DNA of 64,000 bases from Gnomoniopsis sp. IMI 355080 (Eukaryota > Ascomycota > Sordariomycetes > Diaporthales > Gnomoniaceae), in contig JAPEVC010000076.1 of NCBI GenBank assembly GCA_027946555.1, positions 80,171-144,170 of the forward strand. The letters are read 5' to 3'. The notes beneath the pieces are model-generated. The model was not told where the DNA came from and did not search any database. It was given only the letters and a program-made list of their open reading frames with translations. The translations under genes and the position numbers were made by a program. This document shows, piece after piece, positions 22,508 to 32,651 of the stretch; the stretch's first letter is position 1, and the number at the start of each line of letters is the position of its first letter.

Positions 22508-24590
22508 GCGATGGGATCGGATGGCATGTTGTTCGCGAGTAGAGGCGAATGAGGGCTCGGCAGGATTGGGGTTGTGTATTGCTTTTGGCATTGCTTGGCG
22601 TCACAGAGGTCCTGAACTAGATCATCGATGCTCCACGGGCACGATTTGGTATGCTAAGCGTAGTTATTTTAAAAAGAAGTAAAGTTTGTATATTGCTCTA
22701 TGAGAATAATCGGCATTTAGAGTATACCTGATCCCAAGACCAGAAAGTCTACAACTTCGAAGCCGTTGAAAAATACCAGCGACGTTTAAGACGGTGCTAC
22801 AGAAAATAGTTGAAATCATGACTTACCAATAGCTACTTACCGTGTGTCGTGAGCGGCCGCTGCAAAGTCTCTATATCTGTGATTGTCAGCAGTGGAGCAT
22901 GACAAGTGAATGGTCAAGTGATGAGAAAGGAAAGGCGATATCAGTTCGTGGAGTCCCGGTCAGGGGACGTTTCATCAAGGCATATGCTATGAAGACCGTC
23001 GTGATAAAGTTTATGATCATCATTTTACCGCGGGGAAGGGGATGATTGGTTAGGAGAGTATCACTCACTGATTAGACGAGGGAGGCAAAACACCAGCCTA
23101 CATGCAAAATTCATGCTAGTCCTGTTTGCAGGGTCAGCCAGATTGTTCCACTTGAGAATGATCCATCATCAGCGCTCGGCCCTGATGTATTGTTCAGAAG
23201 TGACTTTGTCATCTGCGCCCGAAAGCTCTGACATATGCTTGTCAATTTTTTGTCGGAGATCATCATGTTGGACGGGCAGAGCGCTGAAGGTCGTAGGAGA
23301 TCGTAAGACGAGTTGTGGTAAACTAACCATAGGTAGCCGTTAGGCGCAAAATATGGTCGGGATGGTCTGTATCGACTATGTCAGCCCAATGCTCTCCATT
23401 TGAATGCAAGTGAAGATGTCCAATGGCATGTCTCTGTCAGTTTGGCATGAATGGTATTAAAAAGGTGTTGTCTGCATCGGGAAACCCGGATAAGACTCGT
23501 CATCTAGAAGCTCATCAGGGAGACGGTGGAGGGGCGATTTGGTGGATGGTAGACCTACCCAGCAGTATCAAAAGCCCAGCGAAAGTATCTCTGTCTACAT
23601 GTTCACCAGGGCTCTGTTTGCCGTCACAACAAGTCAGCAGATAGTCCACGTCTGAAAATTCAGCTCGCGCGATGTGTTGTCGAATCAGTGGACGAGGTTT
23701 TCTAGGCCTGTCGCAAAAATGGCATATCTGCTCATGGAGTCCATATGTATGGTCGGAGCCCAGTGCCGTTTCATCATTTAAAGACGTGATGGGATGCGAT
23801 GCGGGTAGTCATACCATGAACGAGTCAAGGCGAGGTCTGAAGAGGTTTGCAGTCAGCATCTTGCGCAGAGACGTTTGATTGCAAAAGTAGCCAGTAATTA
23901 GTAGTGTAATCAGAAACAGCCATTGTTATCAACAGTAATTTCAGTCGGTAATTCCAACTTGCCGAAGCAAAGTAAATGTTCATCATAAAAAGAGAGGTTT
24001 AGAGGTTGAGGAGATCGGAACGTACCATCTCGAAAAGAGAACACCCGGCGTGTATTGGCATCGCAATTGATGTGCCACAGCAGGAAAGAGAAGACTCGAG
24101 AACTACTGATTCGAATGGTTAGCTCCTGGTCGCAGCCCGTGAAAGGATGTGTTGAAGCGCGCATCGTATCTTGTCAATCAGACTGACGTGACAAAATCGG
24201 TTTCATTCCCCTTTGGGGTCAAAGACTCTAGTTTGCGGTTTGGTGTTGTCATCAGGAAGAAGATGGAATTTGTGAAGGCAAAGCGACAAATGCTTACCTC
24301 GAGTCTGTGTGCATGCGCAGCGCAGATGGCAGCGCGCGCGCTGTGGTTGTGGAAGGAAGAGAAAGCAGGATGTTTGCGAGCTCAGAAAATTTCGAAGATG
24401 GGAGGTTGTTGAAGCGGAGCCACCCGAGCTTACCCCTGTCAGACGTGCAACTTTAGCGGGGGCCAAGGTCACCTGCACACGCGAACGTTCTCGTCTTATT
24501 CGCGCCCAACGTCATTCATCTGCGCGCGTGAATCGCGTCTACATATAGGAGATTCCATTGACCATCTCAAGTCGCTAGAAAAGAGACAAA
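22508..24590. other. Two-kilobase interval with coding-like minus-strand blocks
   Basis: Apart from the blocks described separately at 23111-24164 on the minus strand, I see no gene. The right end holds the promoter of the Fpg gene, including an ACATATAGG string near 24541. Confidence 0.4.
23111..24164 (-). pseudogene. Possible unrecognised multi-exon gene or gene remnant
   Basis: On the minus strand, three long open blocks follow one another in different frames: 24164-23910 (84 codons from an ATG, with good donor GTACGT inside at about 24027), 23808-23515 (97 codons without ATG, containing ICHFCDRPRKPRP and DVDYLLTCC) and 23380-23111 (89 codons). The composition looks like real protein, with balanced charges and spaced cysteines. 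Plausible donors and acceptors occur between the blocks (for example GTATGA at 23815 and GTAGGT near 23558), but I cannot join all blocks in phase without meeting a stop. It is either a gene whose exons I failed to resolve or a decayed copy. I recognise no family. Chance alone is also possible. Confidence 0.25.
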
Positions 24591-26136
24591 ATGCCTGAAA
24601 TCGCTGAAGGTCGGTGGCACCAATATACATACTCTTGATCACCATGCTAATTTCTCTTCAGTCGCGAGGCTCGTCCACTTCCTTCGACAGCACTTGGTAG
24701 GAAAGAAAATTGGAAAGGTGCAAGCTCCAGATGATGCAAACATCTTTGGCAAGGTCGGATGCAGCGGTCCAGCGTTTGAGAAAGCCTTGACGGGCCGTAA
24801 GGTGCGTCACTAGGGGGCTGAGATGCAGTGACTAAGTCTGACAACGCCATAGGTCCTCGAGGCTGGAAGCCAGGGCAAATACTTCTGGCTCAGGCTTAGC
24901 GATCCGGGCTCCCATCCAGTGATGCACTTGGGCATGACGGGTTGGATCCACATCCATAATGATCGCTCGGGATACACAAATTACTACAAGAAGACGAATG
25001 CCGACGACCAGGAGGCATGGCCACCGAGGTTTTGGAAGTTTCAGCTGGAAACCGAGGGTAGTTCCCCTGTTCGGATAGCCTTTACAGACTCGAGACGGTG
25101 AGCTGTTACCTACATCTGCCTCGCTCCGTCCCATCTGAAGAAAAATACTAATTTGATTACATGAGGAGATTTGGTCGCATTCGCCTTGTTGACTGTCCCG
25201 GAGCCGAGATCCGTCAAAACTCTCCCCTAGTCGAAAATGGCCCAGATCCCGTAGTCGACAAAGAAGTGTTCACCGAAGAGTACCTCAAGTCCATTATGCG
25301 GAAGCGTCATGTACCTGTCAAAGCCCTCATCCTCGACCAAGCTGTCATCAGTGGTGTAGGAAACTGGGTCGCCGATGAAAGTCTATACCATGCGAAATTG
25401 CATCCGGAGCAATACTGCAACGAGTTCTCGGATGAGGAGATCAAGCGATTACATGAGTCTATCAGATACGTGTGCCAGACAGCGGTAAGTGACCTTTGGT
25501 GCTACCGACACTCATCTCTCATCCCAGGGTGTCTCTTATCGATTCTGGCTCCGGGCTCCGAAGCATGCTGACCTGTCTGCCTAGTGCGACTTATTGGCAG
25601 ATTCAGATAAATTCCCTAGCCACTGGATGTTTGACCACCGGTGGGGCAAAGGCAAAGGCGCTAGCACACTTCCCAATGGAGACAAGCTTGCCTGGATTAC
25701 TGTTGGTGGGCGTACGAGTTGCTATGTACCAGCTGTTCAGAAGAAGACGGGGCATGTTATACCGGGCATCAAGGAGGAGGCTGCCGAGGACGATGACACA
25801 GTGACCAAGCCCGACAATGGAAAGGGTCGAAAGGGGAAGAAACAAGACGCTGAAGAGGATGAAGTGAAGCCCAAAAAGGGTAGCGTGAGGAGGCATCCAG
25901 CCCAGAAGGACGAAGAAGCCGACGCGAAGCCAAAGAAGGGCAAATCCAGGAAGTCAGCAGTCCAAGAAACGGCTGATGAAGAAGTAGAACCGCCACGCAA
26001 GAAGGCCAAAGTCAAGCAGGAGGTTGCAAAAGAGCAGAAGGCTCCCAAGGCGAAGCCAGCTAAGAAGACGAATGGCGCTGACACGGCGGTAGCTTCGGGT
26101 CGGAGGCGTTCGACAAGACTGAGCAACGGTCTTTAA
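24591..26136 (+). CDS. Formamidopyrimidine-DNA glycosylase, fungal Fpg
   Basis: Exons 24591-24609, 24662-24801, 24853-25097, 25169-25484 and 25585-26136 give 423 residues. It starts MPEIAEV, with the catalytic N-terminal Pro (after Met removal) and Glu of Fpg/Nei enzymes; intron 1 cuts right after them. The helix-two-turn-helix reads VISGVGNWVADESLYHAKL. The C-terminal zinc finger of bacterial Fpg is replaced by a zincless hairpin (TVGGRTSCYVPAVQKKTGH), as in plant and fungal members. A tail of about 125 residues, rich in Lys, Glu and Ala, follows and probably aids DNA binding or nuclear targeting. The enzyme removes oxidised purines from DNA and nicks the strand by beta/delta elimination. 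Acceptor 4 (GAGGAG|ATTT) was preferred because it restores FTDSRRFGRIRL. Confidence 0.92.
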
Positions 26137-26386
26137 GCCGGACTCACAGCATTCAATGAACAGCAGCCTCGCGATGCCAGATCGCACGCAAGCGCGCTAG
26201 GGTTCGCGGTGTATACATTATTAGATGACCCAGAAGCTAGAGCCGCGGAGCCCGCTCCTCTCCCGCAAAAATTGACGGGAGAATCCCTGCGCGGTGCCAG
26301 ATGATTGATTTGGACGGCATATAAGACTTTCCATGAACCACTGTGCAGACGCCCTCGACCATAACGCGCCGAAATATCCTCAAAAA

Positions 26387-27032
26387 TTAGATATCAGAGT
26401 CGGCTGGAAAAGTCCCAAACAAAGCCATCAGATATTCCGACTCCTCCACAGTCATCTCCTTGTCTCCTTCCGTCTCCTGGGAAAGTGTTCGAAAATCTAC
26501 CTGGGATCAATTCAAGCTCTAGTCATTTGGCCAATCGACTTACAATCTATGTAGTAGCCTTTTCAAAAGTCTTGTCAACAGAGTCCTGGCTGCAGAGGGG
26601 AAGGCTCCTCACCTGGCGTGGCTGTCATATATACTTCCGCTTCCTCCGTTTGTGATGCGTTCTCAAAGCTGTGTGTAGCCCTGGGCGGAACGACCATCAT
26701 GCTCCCCTGGGGGGCTTCAATTGTCCCTTCTGGTATCGTGAACTGCACGGTGCCTGTCTCATTTAGTCAACGCGGTTCCTCAACCAATTGCTGTTTTGGT
26801 GGCACCTCCTCGTCCAATCACCTTTTGTCACAAAGAAACACTCATCGTGCATTCGACTCCAATGCATCGGCGGACCTTCCGCACCGGGAGGGAGCATCAA
26901 GATCACGGCAGCGATCCGGTTGTCAGTGTGCGAGCCGTCCTCCAAAAGGAAGCATGTCATCTTGCCGATCTGCAAGATCTCAGCATCTTCTTTTCGATGT
27001 AACTTTACAGGTACGGTGCCGCGGAGAGGCAT
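26387..27032 (-). CDS. Small cupin-domain protein
   Basis: Exons (minus strand) 26822-27032, 26613-26753, 26544-26558 and 26496-26387 give 158 residues. Cupin motif 1 is seen as HWSRMHDECFFVTKG, with the metal-binding His, His and Glu, and motif 2 as APQGSMMVVPPRATHSFEN, with its His. It is therefore a single-domain RmlC-like cupin, probably metal binding. The reaction cannot be inferred; related fungal proteins are loosely called quercetin-dioxygenase-like. Exon 3 is only 15 nt (GYYID) and is supported because splicing through it gives TPGYYIDYFRTLSQE in one frame to a stop. It ends 250 bp from the convergent Fpg gene and starts 918 bp beyond the 3' end of the NLR-like gene. Confidence 0.83.
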
Positions 27033-27950
27033 GGTGATGATCAGGACACGGAAACGATGTTGTTATGTTTGTTTCTGTCAAAAGCTTTGAAGTCATCGCA
27101 CTCGGGTCGAAGCTCGAGTGGTGGTGCTACCCGCTCCCGGTCATGGCTAGCGTTTCGTCCGAACTATCATCCATGAACACCAAGGTCCCGGCAACCTGTG
27201 TATTACTCCACTATACCAAATTCAATTCTTTGATTGGGGGAAGGGGGAATCTAATCACAAATATTCTCTCGCTCTACTACCAATTTGACACCTCACTCCA
27301 GTCATCATTGGGTCCTTTTCTAGCCATAGAAGCAAATGCACAACTATGATTTTGCTTTGCAGGCTTCATGAGCCTGCTATTGCCTACAGTCATATTGACA
27401 TGCAGTAGCACCAAAATATGTTTCTCAGAAGGTTTGATCAGAAGCTGTGACCTCAAGTGGTGTTCTTTCCCCCGATCCGGTAGGAGTGAGACATTGATGG
27501 CTACATCTGGATGGCAAACTGAGTAGGTACCTACCTAAGACCTAGTTCAGGAGCAGGCCTCCTCGAAGCATTCTCTTATATTCTTAATTGGGCAGATTTT
27601 CTCGTGCGCGGATTGGTCAGTGGCCAAAGATACTTACGCACGTGGCGAAGTACCTAGGTAAGTGATGAGAGCAGGAGGTTTGATATCATAAAAATCGTGA
27701 CTGCTCCTTTCTAACGCTTTCGGGGCCCGGGCTTCCGGATCAGCCCTCCACGAAGCTGAATTCCTTTATTATTCTATCGCCACAACCCAATGTGCTGATA
27801 ATAATTGCCACAGCCCCGTATATAGAGTAAATAAGCATGCCAATCTGCTAGCCGTCCTAAAGTTTACGTAGGCCCATGGATAGTAGATTGAGTGGAACGT
27901 GCATACTTGGTTTAGGTAGTAAACGCAGACCTTGATTATTGCTGGTCTCT
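27033..27950. other. Intergenic region between cupin and NLR-like genes
   Basis: This is upstream of the cupin gene and downstream of the NLR-like gene, both on the minus strand. I see no gene or notable repeat. Confidence 0.5.
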
Positions 27951-30900
27951 CTATCTTTCTTCCTCCTTATACCGCAGCTCTTTTGCATCTGCTGCTTGCC
28001 TCGCCATCATGAGCCTTTTCTTGTTCTGTTGATCAAGTAACATAAGTTGCAGCTGGTAGTCATGCATGCTAATTTTCTGGTCAGGCACAGCCGCTTGCAG
28101 CGCTGCATCCAATTGCTGCGCTGCAATCACTTGCTGCGCTTGTGGCGACTCATGCTGGAAAACCTTGAATTGCTCTGCTTCCATGATTAAGCCCTTCCAT
28201 CTGAGCAACTGTTCTGCCCGATGCTGTGAGAAAGCGGGAAGATTGAGGATTCTTTCCAACAAAGTGGCCAATTCCCACTGGTTCGCTTCTTCTGCAATGA
28301 ATAGAGCTTCAGGTGTGACTTTGTCTGAGAAACCACCCTCCAAAAGGTATTGAACAATTTCAATAGACTTTCCCTTGCAAGCATTGATGATCCATTCGTC
28401 TGCTGGCATAGGGGAAACAGGCGTGCAAATAGACTGAGCTGTTTTTGGTGATTCTAGCAGCAACTTGAACAAGTTTAAATCGCCTGTCAAGCAAGCTTGA
28501 CGGATCCATCCTCGCAGTGATGGGGAGCCTTGCTCTATTTCGAGCTCTGGGCAGCTAAGAAATAGATGGACCACGTCTGTCATTTTCTTCTCGACTGCAA
28601 TGTCAATTGGTGGGTGTGGCGATGGCCATCTTGAGTCGTAATTGATTCCAGCCCCTCTTTTCAGCAAGATTTGGCATATCTCAACATGACCGTTGCCAGC
28701 AGCCAAGTAGAGGGGATCTCTCCCTAACGAGCCTTTACCCGTTCTTGAATCGAACTGTTTGAACCTGTAGTCGGGAGGGTTTGTATGCTCACCCGTGCTG
28801 TCGTCAAATTGAGGCCCAAATTCTAGAATTTCTAGCACTGCAGCTAAATCACCTCGTTTAGCCGCCTGCCACAGTGAATCGTTCTTCTTCATCCTTGTGG
28901 TCTTGGGAAACAGCAATTGACTATCTGGAGAGCTGTGGTGCTTGGAAACATGCTCGTTGAGTTTGTTCTGGTTGTCAAATCCGAACTGGAAGGCAAAACA
29001 CTGTGCCTCAGGACAGCGAAATGGTCGGTCGTGGCAGTGAACATGACTTACGCGGTCCTGCTCCTTCCCAAATCCAGTCGCAAAGTAGACACACCATATT
29101 TTAGGACATTTGAACGCAACTTGGTGTCCGTAGACGCTGTTTATGACTTCCATGTCCTCGAGTGGCAAGTCCTGGACTCGAAGGGCCTCAATCTGTTTGC
29201 GTATGTCGAGCGTGCGGTAGGTGATGCTGAATTTGCTGGCTCTTTCTCTTTCATCCAAGGGTAGTTTCTCAATGAATTGTACGACATCATTCCGCAAAAA
29301 TTCGGTAATATTCAGAGGAACGGGCAGGCTGTACTCCAACAGATAATCTCTGGTTGACTCCAAGCTGCGTCCAAACTCTTCTTGGCCGTCAACTGCAGTT
29401 TCAAGCCTGATGGCTTTCTCGAAATGTTTCAAGCCATGCTGCACGGCATAATCTTGGAACCCGAAGTATCCCTGCCTGATGTGTTGCAGAATAAGATCAT
29501 TCCCTGTGCCCAGGAGGAACGGCTTCGAGGTAAGGTAGCGGAAACAGAATGTTGCAGCCTTCGCATGCTCGAGAGACAGTTTGACATATTGCCTGCGAAG
29601 AAGAAATCTGCGATTTATAACATTAGTTGAGCGAGTTTCGTGATATCTTTCACCTATCCACAAACTTGATTTACTCACTCACACGCAGTGTCGTGGACAA
29701 TGGTCACGACATCATCGGGTCCTGTTTGTGCATAATAAACGTTGCGAACATCAACCAAAGCTCCACAGAGCTCCTTGCATTCCACTCGAAGCCGATTCTC
29801 TTCATATTCGAATGTACCTGCTTCGACATCGGTGCAAAATATTGACTGAATCTCTCGCCAGTGGAGAGGTCTCTCAGCGCAAATAACCCACCCGATGGTC
29901 TTCAGGGCATCTTGACGCTTGCATTCGGGTGCATCCTCAAGAATCCATTTGGCGACTCTGTCGTAGCTATATCACCATATTTCAGAAATTATTCAGCGCA
30001 AATCTGTACAGAGCACTCACGCTCGTTCCATTCCATCCGGAAAGACGTCTGGTTGCATTTCCTGCTTCAAGCGAGAAAGTTTTGTCTGATTCAGAAGATT
30101 CTCTAGAACCACGCGAGCATAAAGGAACATTCCTGTGAAAATATTAGAACTGTACAAGTGCAAACAAATACCCACTCACCTTTTGCTTTACTAGCTACCC
30201 GGGCTACAATTTCTTCTTCCATTGTAGGGGTAACCCCTTTGCCGAACTTTTGTCGGATTTGCCTACACAATTGGACGCAATATTTCTGAATATCTCTTTC
30301 ATGATCAGGACACGCTTCCAGAGCGATTTGAGGCTCATTTGAGAGAATGTTATCCATTAACCCGTCTCTTTGGCCGCTGAAGAGTACCCGGATTGAAGTT
30401 GTAGACTGATCAATCCTGTCTTTCACAAGCCAGAGCAGCCAGTCAAGAGATCTTTTAGCCTCACCAGGGGCTGCTTCGTCCAGACCATCAATTACGATGA
30501 AGGACCTCTCATATGAACTGATATTGGTAGCGATCAATGACTCCAAATTCTTCGTCGACCGCAACCGGACTCCTTCCACTGATGTCATCTCGTTGAAAAG
30601 GTGGTCGGACAGAACAGGATCTCGAGTTGCCATCTGATCCACGATGGTTCTAAGAAGGCTGTTGTGCGTGTCCTTTCCGGGTGTTCCATGTTTGATGTAA
30701 GAGTATGCGATCAGAGTTTTGTTATTTCCATGGCTCTTGTCGTTCTCGACTATTAAGTGCTCAATAATAGACGACATGAGCGTTGTCTTGCCTACAATAT
30801 CGTCAACTATCAATTTGAAGGGTTCCAGAGACCAGTGAAGGAGAGCTTGGCTTACCTGCACCAGGTATTCCATGTATATATAAGACATCATGCCCTGTGG

Positions 30901-31978
30901 CCGATCTGTCGGTCCATCTCACAAAAGCCGGAGACTTTGTAATCCAAGCCCCTGAATCACTTCCATTTCGATGCTCTGTGATCATCTCCTGATCATTCTG
31001 GTAGTCCGTAGCCTCAAGCTTCTCCCTGATGTGAAGAAGGCGCCATTTGTGTTTTTCAAGCAGTTCGAAACGAAGTTCTTGCTGCCGCTCCTCACGCAAG
31101 GCTGCTATATCATCTCGAGCTTTTGAGATTTCATACAAAGACGCAGATCCTTTCTCACTCTCCAGCAACTCGCGATGGCGGGACAAACTTTGAAGTATGG
31201 GCTGAAATTCAGTGTCAAATGTCTTCCAAGCGGCGTTGAAGACTTTCTTCCATGCTATATCACGCCACCTTCCATATCAGTAAGAGTCGAAGTCAAGTCT
31301 CTCGAAGCATCAAGTGGCAGACAGGTCAAGAGCTCCAGTTTAAAACAATCTGGGACCATGGGAACGTACTGGATCTTGTGAAAACTTTTAGGGCTGCTTC
31401 GTGAAATCGGAGAACATCTGAATAGTAATCCTCTAGCACAGTAGCCAGGGGAGGGTGTTTTTCCAACATTGATCGGTAAGCCAGCAATCCTGGTATCGCT
31501 TCTCCCACCTTTTCGTAAACATCCAGTAGTTTGTCGAAAGAGTCAAAATGTGTCTTTGCTACCTGATCCATTTCCAAGACTATATTAGCTCTGGTCGGAT
31601 GTGTAAGCAAAAGGAGGCCACCCGCATTTGCTTACACCGAGTAGAAATTTGACTGGGCCCTGTTTTCGTGTTAACTTTCAGGAACGCATTATTCAGATGG
31701 CTGCATTATTGGCTTACCCAGATGAAGCAAACGAGTTCATTTGCATTGACGAACACTTCGATCGACTGTCCTAGTTGATCCATTGCCTCGATGAAGCCCT
31801 TGATTCTACGCATTCTGCGATTTAACCCTGGTTCATCCTGGATTCTGAGGCAGAATGCTTGAATATCCTCGACATTGTCAATAGTAAACTGGTTGGCAAG
31901 CCCTGAGGATTTTGTAGCCAGGGACTGCTTGAAGTGGTTCAGCGCCCTTTGAAAACTGTCAGGATTTGGTCCGACCAT
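27951..31978 (-). CDS. NLR-like protein: NACHT-type ATPase with zinc fingers and ankyrin repeats
   Basis: Exons (minus strand) 31978-31718, 31659-31638, 31579-31370, 31254-30856, 30791-30180, 30132-30021, 29966-29685 and 29607-27951 give 1184 residues. An N-terminal helical domain carries WGPVKFLL (about residues 87-94), typical of fungal NACHT proteins. The P-loop is HGIPGAGKTTL (about 290-301), rebuilt across intron 4, and Walker B is FIVIDGLDE (about 395-403). A winged-helix-like stretch follows (WVICAERPLHWREIQ). Paired C/H fingers lie near 799-856 (FKCPKIWC, RPFRCPEAQC, EHVSKHH), then ankyrin-like repeats (about 878-1060) and a charged helical tail. Such proteins act in fungal non-self recognition or programmed cell death; that role here is inference. 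The first in-frame ATG is 31978; the frame is open further upstream without ATG, so an extra first exon is possible. Intact. Confidence 0.85.
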
Positions 31979-32651
31979 TTCGACTTCGGACTGGGCTGGC
32001 AACTTTGTGGCTAAATCGTCGGAGCCAGATGCTGATTTTTCGGTGTTCAAAACTGAGCGATTACTGTATAGGGATGTGGAAAAAGATGTTGAGATCGCTG
32101 CGGTCGCGAGCCTTGAGCTTTCTTGGCAGGTCAGACGTGAGTATTGTAGCTCCGATTATACGGATTGCCCTCCGCTTAACTAGGAGTCAGGCGATTGCTG
32201 AGGCAGGGCATATAAGCAGATAAGGTCGTTAAACGAGGTGGGCGGCTGTAGCCTGTTCGTGCGCCAGGGCTGTGCAGAAAGAGGGGTATACATGGGGCAG
32301 TGTGCATGGGTTGTCCAATCTTTTGCCCATTGAGAATCAATTCAGCAGGTCTTTCCTGCAAGTCCGAATGCGCCTTACCCAACAAAGCGGTGTGCTATGT
32401 ATTCCAGCTGGATTGCAAACCTGCCTTGGCAAACGCACAACGCACAATATGTGGCGAAGTACGCACAGCAACAGTGGAACATATTGCAGCCTCAACTGCT
32501 CCATGAGTGTTTGAGAATCACAATCGTAGAGCGTGAATGTGAAGGCCATGTCTATACAAAATATCGCGCGTCCCGAATCTACATTTATCTCAATCTCAAA
32601 CCCTTGAAGCCGGGAATAGGGCATCACGGATCGGCTAGGTGACTTAGCAAG
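31979..32651. promoter_or_regulatory. Divergent upstream region of the NLR-like and SNF2 genes
   Basis: These 673 bp separate two genes that point away from each other. The minus-strand frame of the NLR-like gene stays open for about 50 codons beyond its first ATG but contains no other ATG, so part of this may be coding if an upstream exon exists. Confidence 0.45.

Noticed and set aside
26333..26554. Plus-strand frame after a CATATAAG string near 26315
   Set aside because: It is antisense to the 3' exons of the cupin gene, which restores clear cupin motifs. The frame has no domain.
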